Position numbers and translations under genes: made by a program. 64,000 nucleotides of DNA from Parus major (lineage: Eukaryota; Chordata; Aves; Passeriformes; Paridae): contig NC_031768.1 in the NCBI RefSeq assembly GCF_001522545.3, positions 99,670,214 to 99,734,213 of the forward strand, written 5' to 3'. The notes below the pieces were generated by a model. It was not told the origin of the DNA and searched no databases. It saw only the letters and a list, made by a program, of their open reading frames with translations. This document shows, piece by piece, positions 1-10,070 of the stretch (the stretch's first letter is position 1; each line of letters starts with the position of its first letter).

Positions 1-378
1 GACTATTGCTTGATGAAGTTCTTCTTGGGAAGCACTTGTCTATAGTAGGAACTTCTATCCCAGCCCTAAGCAGCGTCTTGAAAGCAGATGAGCCTTTGAC
101 ACACTATGTCCTAAACTTACAGAAAGTTTTGAAATTAAAAGGGATCATTACTAGTGGTACTAACCCATTTCTCTGGAGGTACAGGCACATGATTTGTAGC
201 CTGGAGATAAAATTTTATTTAAAGTGTTTTCCTATAAATCTAAATTAGAATGTGGGAGTGGCTGCAGACAGTTTTATTAAATTCTTACTTTGCTGTAAAA
301 GTTAGAGGACAGGAAGCTTGGATCCATCACTTGCATGTTAAGTGGTTGTCAAAGGGTCATTCAGTGGATGAACAATGA
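1..378 (+). pseudogene. ERV pol remnant: integrase C-terminus
   Basis: This is the decayed 3' end of a retroviral pol gene, entering from the left edge. Three pieces in three frames look like the integrase C-terminal domain. Residues coded from 6 to about 190 read like the stretch just before the DNA-binding domain. A Pro-Gly-Asp-Lys motif at 200-211 matches the start of that domain in gammaretrovirus-like integrases. A segment at 292-357 has the Ala-Val-Lys-Val ... Trp-Ile-His pattern of its last strands and ends at a stop at 376. Breaks: a frame change near 190-200, an in-frame TAA at 278, and a second frame change between 280 and 292. The env remnant starts about 105 bases downstream, which is the normal retroviral order and supports the call. 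It cannot be functional. The class I (ERV1) assignment is inference from these motifs. Confidence 0.72.
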
Positions 379-482
379 GTGCTGGAAGAATCCAACTTGG
401 TCACTGCTTTAAAAACTGAAATAGGTTTTGGGGTTATTTCAGACCTACTTGGGTGTGAGGTTTCCAAGTGCCTGAGGACATT

Positions 483-1653
483 ATGGAAATCCTACATGTA
501 AAATTAGTAGTCTTTGCCATGCTTTTTTACATTAGATAGTATCTAAATTTTTACAGCCTTGTTACAAGGAGGGAAAAATTTTATTTCAACAGAACAAAAA
601 CTATAGTCCAAATTACTGATAATACTCACTATTGGATATGTCCTTTCCTTCCAAGATAATCCTCTGTTAGGGAACTCTGTACCAAATAACATCTCATGGG
701 CTATGTTGTGTTCAGATATTTCTTTCCACCAAGACCATACACACTCACAACAGTGGCAGATGGCAGTCCCAGGAGCAAAGAACAAATATGCAGTGTAAAA
801 CATTACACCTGGCTCACTCACTTATGCTCCTATAGCAATACTATTCCTGTGAGCAACCTTGATGATTGTAACCAAACAATGGGCATATAAATAACAAGAA
901 TAATTGAGGGACTTTTCCACGCACCTTGTCCTGTACCTGAGGGTAAAGGTTGACCTGGGATGTGTGGTAAGAGAGCTCATAAAAAATTACCAGGAGAGTG
1001 GTCAGGAATTTTTGTCTTAGGAGCCTCAGCTCCTAATATTTTTGTTCTCAAATTAAGCTGTGATGCCAGGATCATGGTACAAACATTTGTTCATAGGACC
1101 AAATGTATGAATTTATTAGTAGAAAGACCAACCACATTCTACTCCTTTTTTATCTGATTGGGAGTGAGTGAATTAGAAAAGGACTGTTAACATTTCAGTG
1201 GCAATAGGAACTTTAGGCAGTAATACTGTTGATGCAATTGTGACGTTCCAAAAAAGGCTTCACAGCTCTCTGAAATGTCACTGAAAAACAGAATGTCAGC
1301 AGACACTTTCTTAGCCTCACAAGGGGGAGTGTATACAATTATTAATACTAGTTGTTGCAAGTTTGTTGATCAGAGTGGGAGGATTTCAGCTGATGTCTGG
1401 AAGTTGTGCTAGCAAGTAAAATTAGTGCATAAAATACAATTGGATTTGTACAATCTGTACTTCAACAGTCTTACAAGTATGGTCTTGGCTCAACTCCTGG
1501 ATATCAGATTTAGGAGCCTGGGCAAAATGAATCCTTTATGGGTTATTGATTTTTATAATAATCTTTGTCATACTGTTTGTATTTAACATTGTAACGCTTG
1601 CTGTACTCAACTGTGCTTACACTTTAGAGGCTACAAGTACTCTGCTCCCATAG
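483..1653 (+). pseudogene. ERV env remnant (surface and transmembrane subunits), class I type
   Basis: This is a broken envelope gene of an old class I endogenous retrovirus. The ATG at 483 is followed by a hydrophobic signal-like stretch. One frame can be followed to 1157 with in-frame stops at 537, 657, 687, 888, 951 and 1155. Within it, Tyr-Trp-Ile-Cys at 630-641 sits where the surface subunit normally has Cys-Trp-x-Cys. A Cys-Gly ... Leu-Pro-x-x-Trp-Ser-Gly motif from 963 matches the surface-subunit C-terminus of gammaretrovirus-like Env proteins. A Lys-Arg pair at 1177-1182 and a hydrophobic stretch follow in another frame (cleavage site and fusion peptide). The frame of 1293 then carries the immunosuppressive-type region ending in a Cys-Cys pair at 1353-1358. 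A membrane span lies in a third placement (1534-1605), ending at a stop at 1651. Stops and frame changes show it is dead. Its own 3' LTR is not recognisable downstream. Confidence 0.78.
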
Positions 1654-1794
1654 AAAAAATAGCATGAAATTAAAAACAAAGGTAGGACTGTTCTGGAGAG
1701 GGTCATTATATAATTAAACTTAGCAATAGTGGACTGCATGAGCAGACAAAGCCTACAGATTGTGATACATGAACTATAACAACCATATTGCAGT

Positions 1795-2335
1795 TGTTTA
1801 TCTCATCAACCGGAGCTTATCTGGCTCTATCACTTCGGCCGGCTCGGAAGGAGTGGGTCACACCCCAGGAGCAGGATGACCCAAGGTGTGACTAGAGCAC
1901 TCACTCTACGGCTTTTTGGCTGTCAGTCTGTGCTCTGAGGAGACAAGGACAAGAGGGAGATCTTTTGCATGGGATAATAGAGGATTTATTGCTCTGGGGA
2001 ATCTTGGGGGCAAAAGACAGAAAATGTGAGCGTGCAGCAGCTGAAATAGAGAGGTGGTTCCAAGGGAGGGTACAAAGCATCAGCTAATCAGAGATATCCT
2101 GGGGAGGGTAAAAGGCAGGGTTCACAAAATCATCATCCAGTGAGGGAGGTAGGGGGGGAAATTGGGTCACATGGACTAATCAAGTGTGAAGTTTAGGGGA
2201 TTTCTGAAGTGGAATTCCAAGCATGTGGTGGGCCTAAGACAGATTGACAGGAGACTCAGGGTGGATTGACAGTGTGGGGTGGGAGGGTTTGGACCAAACC
2301 ATCAACTTGGGCAATAACAGAACATGCCATTAACA
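1795..2335 (-). mobile_element. Solo LTR, family A (ERV), copy 1
   Basis: This is a minus-strand LTR. The plus-strand left edge begins TGTTTATCTC at 1795; the right edge near 2335 is approximate. It shares a long colinear series of matches with 9505-10070: the block containing CTCTACGG, the AGACAAGGACAAGAGGGAGA-like block, the fragment with GGAATTCCAA, and the right part with GGATTGACAG. On the minus strand AATAAA lies near 1985-1990, followed by a GT-rich downstream element, which sets the orientation. I see no TATA box and no clean target-site duplication. It lies 140 bases after the plus-strand env remnant but points the other way, so it is probably a separate insertion. Confidence 0.6.
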
Positions 2336-2700
2336 AGAAACACTGCAACACCTGGTGAAAAGATAGCCACAGAACCCATTCAAACCAGTCTGAGAGGGTG
2401 AAACGAGAGAAATGCTGTATCTTGCAGAAAAAGGTATCTTCCCCAATGAAACAACAAACAAATCAAACCAAAAAGGTGTAGGACCCCAGATCTTAATATA
2501 ACTGTTGGTCCAAACTATTGCTTTAGGGACAGGAACTTGGACATCTATGCAGGGATTTTTTTGCTCAGGTTTCCTCTTTGGAGGCAGATAGCTCATGCTG
2601 TAGGACTGTTAATAAAGTGAACTTTATTAAAAAAACTCTTCTTGGCTTCCTGACTCAGTGGGATCCTAGAGTGTAATCCTGTTATGTTGGCTGGCCTGTA
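2336..2700. other. Unclassified stretch beside LTR A, possible ERV internal remnant
   Basis: If LTR A is the 3' LTR of a minus-strand provirus, this is where its internal 3' end would lie. The minus strand has an 88-codon open frame (2330-2596) that I do not recognise; its length is not significant. At 2610-2629 there is a perfect 8-bp-stem, 4-base-loop hairpin with AATAAA in one arm and its complement in the other. The relative of LTR A at 9505-10070 is not followed by matching sequence, so I cannot tell whether this belongs to the element. Confidence 0.25.
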
Positions 2701-4431
2701 AAATTTCCATAACATCAGGTCAGTCTCATGATATTTGATGGGCATATAGACAGGTCAAATGTCAAAAGGATTATGCACACACAAGTAGTGGAACTAAGGA
2801 AGGAGAACTCTTAAACTAGCTTTTTTTCCCTCATAATATGCTCCTAAATGGGAAAAAAATTCCACTAAGGAGAATCCTGAAGTATTTGAATTAAAGAACT
2901 TGAATTAAAGAATACTTTTAATTTAACATGCTAGTCATGCTCTAGAAAAGCAAACTTTCCACCCAGAAAAACAAGATCTATGTTTTTAGTTATACATTCA
3001 AGGGTGCTAGATCCTGGTTATAGATTTAATCAATAACTTGATAGCCCAATTACTAGAATGCCTGCAGTTTCAACATGGAAAATTAGGCTTTCTCAGTTTA
3101 TTTTCTGTGTTTTAGTAATAAGTTTCTTGTTTGTGGTTCAGAGAGAGGAAAGTCAAGGGGGTTTTTTTGGTGTTTTTTTTGTTTGTTTGTTTGGTTTGGG
3201 GTTGTTTTCGTTTTGGTTTTATTTTTTGTTTTGATTTTGTTGTTGTTCTTTTGGAACTCACTAAATAAATTTTCTTTGCAGTTATAGTTTACAGTGTTGA
3301 TATTTGAAGGTGATTAACTGAACCAAAATGTCCAATAGAATACCACAATTTAGATACATGCTTTGAAATTCTAAATCTAAACAAAAAAAATTAAAAATTG
3401 ACAAAAAAGTGACATTGTTATGCTATCCAGTGTATTTTCTTTAATAAAAAAAAATCAAAAATAAAAATGTGTGTTTAAGATAGATTCTCCTTACATAAGC
3501 ACTTACACACAAAGTTTGTTTAAAGAATTCACAAAACTACATGTCTAGAAATACATCTGTACAAATACATGTGAAAGGCAAATTATTAGCATGAACTCCC
3601 TAATCCACTATGTAGCTGTATTTGAATAAGGACCAGATTTCCCTGACCAGTTGAAAGCAGAATTCTTATTTTCCCAGGCTTTGACTCTCTTGTGAACTTC
3701 AAGAGCTGCAGACTCTGTACCCAGGCTGACTCCTGATCTTGGACCTGAGATGTTATCCCCCACTAAACTTATGGTGGTGTGGGAAATCCGTAATTTGTCT
3801 ATTAGCACTTTCTTTCTAAATTGACTCAGCACAACATTACTCATATCCCCAAGTGGTGTTCTGTCCTTTAATGAGTGAATAACTTAGGAAAAATTTTGCC
3901 CTAACACAAGCTGTGCTTTTACCCCCTTCCATGGAGAAACTTCCCTGAATTTAAGAGGGGAATTCATTTTTTAAGAGTATAACAGAGGGAGATCAATTGA
4001 TGGGTATAAACATCATGCATAATAGTGACAGTGCATATGGAAAAAATCTGAGGTGACAGGTTGATATTGGTATTCATCTTTTTCTATATCAACAAGTTGT
4101 CTGAACATAATACACTTAAAATCTTGTAGGCATTCCCTTCATGTGCATGCACCTTCTATCTTTGCAAGCATGATTGTGAATTTTTTAGAGCTAGAAAAGT
4201 TACCTTCTGTTTTTCAGTTCACACAAGTCCTGAAGCAGTACACACATTCACAAAGTTCATCCCAGGGATGATGTCTTTGCCTTGCTGTGGGCAGTGAGGG
4301 GAGGTGGTGAATGCAAGTTTCAGTATATATTACTACTTTTAATGTCAGGGTAAAAGCAAGAAGTAAGATGGGGAACATAACCTACTAAGAATGAAGAAAT
4401 AAATAAACTGATTTCAGCCTCCAGGGTTAGA
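2701..4431. other. Unique AT-rich DNA, no gene seen
   Basis: No convincing coding frame or repeat was recognised apart from the T/G-rich simple sequence at 3160-3250, listed separately. Confidence 0.5.
3160..3250. repeat. T/G-rich low-complexity tract
   Basis: About 90 bases made almost only of T and G, with GTTT runs around 3181-3193. On the minus strand this is an A-rich tract. It could be the degraded tail of a retroposed sequence or simple replication slippage; nothing upstream identifies a parent element. Confidence 0.8.
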
Positions 4432-4783
4432 AAAGCTTGGGTGGAGCCATGACAGTAATCTTCCAGTATCTGAAGGGAGACATCAAGAAAGCCAGAGGGA
4501 ACTTCCTCAGGGACTAGTGACAGGGCAAGGAATTATGGGCTCAGATTGAAAGGGGGTGAATTTAGGTTACATATACAGAAAAAGTTTTTTTACTATGAGG
4601 GTGATAAGGTACCAAAACAGGTTGCCCAGTGAATCTGGGGATGGCTCATTTCTGGAAGTGTTAAGAGCCAGATTGGATTGGGCTCTGAGAATCCTGGTCT
4701 GGTGGAAATATCCCTGACCATGGCAGGTGGCTGGAAATGGGTTAACTCTATGGTCCCTTCCAATCCAGATCATTCTATGATTC
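4432..4783 (+). mobile_element. CR1 LINE fragment, 3' end
   Basis: This is the 3' end of a CR1 non-LTR retrotransposon in the sense direction. The run CTTCCAGTATCTGAAGGGAG near 4461, the GTGAGGGTG-like block near 4597, the GGTTGCCCAG segment at 4620 and the terminal GTCCCTTCCAA ... ATTCTATGATTCT (4752-4783) all follow the avian CR1 consensus in order. It is about 350 bases long and 5'-truncated as usual, with many substitutions and no target-site duplication I can define. It is far too short to code for anything. Confidence 0.92.
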
Positions 4784-6976
4784 TAAAGCCTTTATTCTAC
4801 AGGAAACATTTCATGTTTTTACACACTGCTTGAATTTTGCAGTTAACAGTCAACAAGCAGAATTTTACAGGTCATTAGTCTATAAGTGAATTATTGCCCC
4901 TGGGTGTTGTAGAAATGAAAAACATTATTTCATTTTAGAAATGCTCTTTTCTTTGCAATTAAAATTTCATTATGATATTTAGACACATCAGTGTAGAGCA
5001 TGTGCCTAGTAACTGAATCAGCGTTAAAAGACTTTAATATTGCCTTTGGAACAGTTGGTGTCAGTATTTATAATCCACAAAATGAAAAAAATTATGCAAA
5101 GGATAGAAGCTACTATTGTCTGTAATAGTAAATGATTTTATGTAATTGTTACGTTTATCAAAACACATATACCCAAGAGCCCTGAAGACTGTTTAAATCA
5201 TATGTTGCAAAACTGTTGTTAGCCAGTTAAATTGTAAACATTGAAAAAAAATCCTTAGAATGAATTCAGCTATTGTGGATCATTCATCTGTCTGCCATCC
5301 AGGGAGGTTAGAAAGGTTTCCCAATCTTTGGAGACCATGTAAGGTACAATTTATATATTAAAATTGAACAAAGAGAAAAGCCACACTCAGAGCATACAAA
5401 CAAAGCAAACCACAAAAGCCAAAGCTTTCAAATTTTAATAAGTAATTTAAAAGATGCTCTTCCTTTTGTATTTTCAGGGTTTTGTCAGCATATATCTGAG
5501 CCATAATGCTATTAAATGCAGGTTTTTGTCTACATCATCCTTCTGATTGAAACAAGATAAAAAGCTGTTTGAATTCATTGTTCAGGTGTATGTGTAGAGC
5601 AAAAAGCTGTCCCACACAAGTGTCAAGCCAGATTTTTTTCCCCTTCTATTTGATTAGAGACACAGGGGTTTTGATTCCTTTTACATTTAAGACAGAGAGA
5701 AAATTTTTTGCATTTAAAAATTACATTGTGGCTATATCTCTTTCCTAGCTGCTACTTAATAGCATGTTCATTACCTTTCTTTCATAATATAAAGTTCTTT
5801 CTAGAAAGACTATTAAAGACAAGTAGAACTATTACCATCATTAAACTTAAATGATGAAATGCTATTATGTAAGCACATAAGCAGAAAAGTCTCTAAAGAG
5901 ATCAATCCTTAACACATCAGTTGAGGTTTATCCAGCAAGTAATTTCTCCTTGTTCCATATGTCAGTGTTGAAGAACTATTAAAGGTACAGGAATCTAGTT
6001 TGGGATTCACATCTTTAAATCCAGTTGCTTCAGTATCATTTCAGACTGACTCACAAACCGGACAAGCATTGTCTATATTTCCCTTCTTCAAAACACAATC
6101 TGTCATTGCAAAATATCAGCTCCTTTTCTTTTGCCTTTTGAATTCAGTGCTTAAAGTGTTTGCCTGAAGCTTCTTTTCACTTCCATTCAGCATATCTCTT
6201 CCCATATCCATTGCAAAACACTACAGCTTATCCCAAAGCTTGTGCTACATTATAGCCATACTTTCTCTTCTTGTGCAGAAATATCAGATTCCTTAAACTT
6301 TTACTGCTAGCACTTTCTGATTATTTGTTTAACTTATTTCCCTCTACTCTCCTTCAACTTCTTGAATATTATTTTTTTTTCTGTGTAGGTTCTTGTGAAT
6401 TGTAAGATTCTTGGTTTAGGGAGTTAGGATGGTACTTGCTAAATAGAGCAGGAATACTATTCAGCAAAGGAGTACCTTCTATCCAATGCTTTTATTCCTG
6501 AATGGTTTGTCCTGTGGTGGACTAAATTTAGCTTAATTTGCTTTGCTTTTGGTTCTTTTGTGTTACAAGTACAATCACATTAAAAATCTCTCAGCATCAA
6601 TTCCTTAGAACAGTCAAGCTCAACTCCCCAACCTGGATTTTTCTTTTGTAACTTTGTTGATCAGAGAGAGAAAAATCCTTCTTCCCTACTGCCCCTCCCC
6701 CCCTTTCACCCCCACCCTCAAGTAACAAGAAATTAGGGTTTAAGGCCTTAGAAATTCTAGAGGAAGATATTACAAGGAGCCTTATATGGTACCATTTGCA
6801 TATATCCAAACTTTACAACAAAGGAAAAGCATACAGAGGAAAAGTATTGAGCAAGTCCTACTTGTGAAGATCTTAAGCTATTAATTATATCATTAAGACC
6901 TTGCTAAAAACTGACTTCAGCAGTAAGGGAGACAAATTTCATATGTAGACTGACAGGAGACACGGTGTCCTCTATT
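4784..6976. other. Unique AT-rich DNA, no gene seen
   Basis: No repeat family, RNA gene or splice-site pair stands out. The one compositional feature is a C-rich tract around 6679-6720. Open frames here are short and without recognisable content. Confidence 0.5.
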
Positions 6977-7222
6977 ACACAGAATCCCAGAACAGTTCAG
7001 GTTGGAAAGGACTACACTGATCATCTGCCCAAGCAGGTTCATCCCAGAGCACAGGGCACAGGATTGTGTCCAGATGGTTCTGGAATGCCTCCAGTGAGGG
7101 AGACTCCACACCCTCCTAGTGACCTGTTCAAGTGCTCCATCACCACCCAATGCAGAAGTTCTTCATCATGTTCAGGTGGAACTTCCTGTGCATCAGTTTC
7201 TACCTCTTGCCTCTCATCTGAC
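6977..7222 (-). mobile_element. CR1 LINE fragment
   Basis: This is a minus-strand CR1 3' fragment. The plus strand shows the complement of a CR1 end: CACAGAATCCCAGAA, then GGTTGGAAAGGAC, then the GAGACTCCACA block near 7099 and the AGAAGTTCTTCATCATGTTC block near 7155. The subtype is the one ending in ...GTTCAGGTGGAACTTCC. It directly abuts an LTR fragment on its right, so this is the first layer of a three-repeat stack. Confidence 0.85.
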
Positions 7223-7552
7223 ACTCATGGAGCACATCCTCCATTCCCCATGAAAAGGGGGCAGGAGGCAGAGGAAGTGTGGGTGAAGGAGTAAAGTTGA
7301 GCCTGGGAAGGAGGGTGAAAGCTATTTTGTCCTTGTTTCTTGCTATGCAACTCTATATTTTAATTGGTGATCATCAGTTTTCCCCAAGCTGAGCCTGTTT
7401 TTCCTGTGGTGGTAACTGATAAATGCTCCTTGTCTTTGTCTTGGTTCATGAGCCCTTGCAGGTTATGTTGTGCCCTTCCTGCCCTGTTGAGGAAGGGGAT
7501 TTCTGAGAGTGTGTGGAGGTTTGACAGCCAGTCAAGGTCAACCCACCCCTGT
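7223..7552 (+). mobile_element. Old ERV LTR fragment, 3' part (same family as 20137-21321)
   Basis: This plus-strand fragment matches the right half of the interrupted LTR at 21048-21321. Shared landmarks in order are TTGAGCCTGGGAAG near 7297 (TTGATCCTGGGAAG at 21049), CCCCAAGCTGAGCCTGTTTT near 7382 (CCCCTAAGTTGGGTCTGTTTT in the other), GGTAACTG, CCCTGTTGAGGAA near 7480, and a GGTCAACCCACC terminus near 7540. Only the 3' portion is present. It is probably ERVL-related, judged from similarity of its end to the LTRs at 14145 and 19284; that part is inference. Confidence 0.65.
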
Positions 7553-7594
7553 GAGAAAGCTTTGCTCGAAGAACTTCAGGGAGATCAACATAAA

Positions 7595-8034
7595 TGTCGC
7601 ACTGTACTAGGAAGGGTGAGAGCACGACACAGACCCTCTAGCTGATTTGCACAAGAGAGCAAGATTTATTCTTCCAGATTTTCTTTTATGGACTGTTTCG
7701 AGAAGGTCTGGAAAGGTAAAACTTTCATTGGTCATTAAATGAATATATTACCATCATTGGACACGTGGGAACACCTCACCTTGACCTTTTCTTGCAAGAA
7801 AACAACAAGGTGACAAAAAACACCTGCAAAGGTTGTTTTCCCTCTACAAGGACTGTTTTGGTTCCTCCTTATATTTCGCAGGCCACGCTTCTCAGGCCAG
7901 TCTGAGAAAGTTAAGTGACTTGGTTTCACATAGGCTCAAGCTAATGCCTGAAGCCTAAAATCTCTTATTTGACCATTGTCAGTTCCCACAGATAAAGGCT
8001 ACATCAGCTGCTGTGAAAGAGGCATAACTAGGAC
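7595..8034 (-). mobile_element. Solo LTR, family C, copy 1
   Basis: This is a minus-strand LTR starting TGTCGCACTG on the plus strand. It aligns through its length with 48441-48841: TGTCGCACTGTACTAGGAA against TGTCACACTATATTAGGAA, GGTAAAACTTTCATTGG against GGTAAAACTCTCATTGG, and CACCTGCAAAGGTTGTT against CACCTGCAAAGATTGTT. On the minus strand it has CATAAAAG and, a short way downstream, AATAAA (near 7665), as expected for a promoter and poly(A) signal. The right edge is set by alignment and is approximate. No clean target-site duplication was found. Confidence 0.78.
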
Positions 8035-9504
8035 AGCTGTTCTAATAAATTAAACTTTTCCCTAGGCACTTTCACAGTCTTTTTTTCTTAATATGTCAGT
8101 CACACCTTCCAGATGTGTCTCTTTTAGCTCTCCTCCCCCTGGGATAAAGGACAAACAGTATAGCAGCAATACTATGCTGCTCCCTCTGCAGCTGTAAGCA
8201 TCCTCAACAGCCTGGTGGGAAAAAGAGAGGGGCTTGTGTAAGAAAACAGAATGACTTCCAGAACTGTAGTTCACTTTATCAGGCCTGATACTTGAATATC
8301 ATCAGAAGCACTCAGCTGGATGAATACATATAGTGATGGTGCTCTATATGATTTTCAAAGTAACTTTATAAAAACTGGATGTGGGTTTTTTTGGGTTTTT
8401 TTTTGGGAAGGTTGAGAAGATAGTATTTGTTTGGTTTTTAACTTGGATGTAATGCTGAGGGTGTGAGATCAAAACCAGACTTTCCTCATTATGATTGTCA
8501 CCAACCCTCTGTCACTGAGCCAAGAATGACACGGACTTCAGTACTGCCACCTGTGAGTTTGAGGCAATTCCTTTTAAAGGTCCTTTTTCTTTTTCCCTTT
8601 CACTTCTGTTTATCTGATAAGGTTGCAGTTGGATCATGATGTTCCAAAAATATGTAACAGCTATACCTGTCACTGGGCTGGTCTTTATCTGCTGGCTCCC
8701 TTGTCTGCCGGCCTGCTGAGCTATCGATCAAGCTTCTGCTATGAAGATTCTGAAATGATACACTTTTGACAATAGAAGAACACTTTATTCTCATTACATG
8801 TAGCCTTAAGTATACACATTACTCATACCAATACTGTCATTTATTGACAGTGCTGAACTGTCAGTCATGTAGTTAGCACAGTTTGGTGCTGCAGCTTCAG
8901 TTGCTAGACAGAATGACATTTTGCTCAAAGAGCTTGTTATTACATTTTGATTTTATACAGGAAATTAAAGCCAAAACACAGGCTGGTTTACAGGGGAAGA
9001 AGAAATACAGCCAGGAATGTTTTACTGTTTGCACAGTGTTTCATGAAATTTTGATATAAATCTCAGCTTGTCACAAACTGGGGAGCTGAATTCTATGGGT
9101 TGGGCTTTTTGTTCTTTTAGATAGGCTTTATCTATAAATGTGAAACTGTTGAATATTGATGAACTTGAAACTAATAGAAATATTAGCTTCAAATTGCATT
9201 ATGTAAGGGCCCTGTGCTAGAATGGAATACAAAAGATTCATAAGATGAACCTTCATTCTGAATACAGTGAATTCTGCAGAGCTTTGTAAAAAAATACGAA
9301 GAATTATTATGAACAAACTATAGAAGGGAATATGCAAATATATGTTTAATAAGGATTAAGACTGGCTTGCATTGATAGTGGAGAATACCATTTTCAGGAC
9401 AGCAATTCCAGGATGGTGTTCCCAGTAGTAAAATGTAGAAATGTTGTCTGCATTAAGGTAAGAAAATCTTCACCTTGGTAGGACCACACCACAGGTGATT
9501 TGCC
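8035..9504. other. Unique DNA, no gene seen
   Basis: I see T-rich stretches around 8385-8410 and otherwise unremarkable AT-rich sequence. No CR1 or LTR signature and no convincing frame was found. Confidence 0.45.
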
Positions 9505-10070
9505 AGCAGTAAAGTGACACAGTGCCAGATTTTTCCCCAGCCAGCTCCCGGCACCGAGCCAAGAGTGGGCTGCTCCTGGGAAGCAGGGCAGATTAGGGCT
9601 GATGCTCTACGGCACTGGCTGTCCAGCCTCGAGGGCAGGAGCAAGGATGAGGGAGAGGTCTTCCATGTGGCTTCCAAAAGGGATTCATTCTCTTGAAGGT
9701 GCCAGGGATGAAAGACAAAAGATACAGGGGTACATGTAAGCAAGGGGAGTGTACAAATAATAAACCAATAGAGAAGACTTAGGGGAAGAGCACAAGGCTG
9801 GGTTACACAATACATAAACCAGTGGGGAACACAAGGGGAGGAGAGTGGGGCACATGGGCCAATGGGGATTGGAGGAATAGGGGAATTCCAAAGGGGATGG
9901 TCCAGGCAGGAGATTGGCACAAGGGAGGATTGACAGCTTAATGGGAGGGGGAACAGAGAACATTCGGGAACAAGGGGCAGGTATCAGGGTGGACTGGCAA
10001 CTGGGGTAGGAGGGCACAACTGGGACTAAACTATTAACAAGGGTGTGGGGAGGTAAAACTTAACAATACA
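9505..10070 (-). mobile_element. Solo LTR, family A, copy 2
   Basis: This is the second copy of the LTR at 1795-2335, in the same orientation. Both carry a CTCTACGGC block, a following GGAGCAAGGATGAGGGAGAG-like block, a GAATTCCAA block, and a right part with ATTGACAG, GGTGGACTGG or GGTGGATTGA, and AACCATCAAC or AACTATTAAC. The two are clearly homologous but quite diverged, so neither is recent. The poly(A) signal position at 9692 is altered here. A 155-codon minus frame (9453-9920) falls inside this LTR and is an accident of its higher GC. Edges are approximate. Confidence 0.6.

Noticed and set aside
2330..2596. 88-codon minus frame beside LTR A as an env or gag piece
   Set aside because: No motif could be matched with confidence, and the other LTR A copy lacks corresponding flanking sequence.
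6965..7294. Overlapping frames of up to 109 codons on both strands
   Set aside because: They arise from the CR1 and LTR fragments and show no coding signature.
9453..9920. 155-codon minus-strand open frame, proline and leucine rich
   Set aside because: It lies across LTR family A copy 2, where higher GC lengthens frames in several registers; the other LTR copy does not keep the frame.
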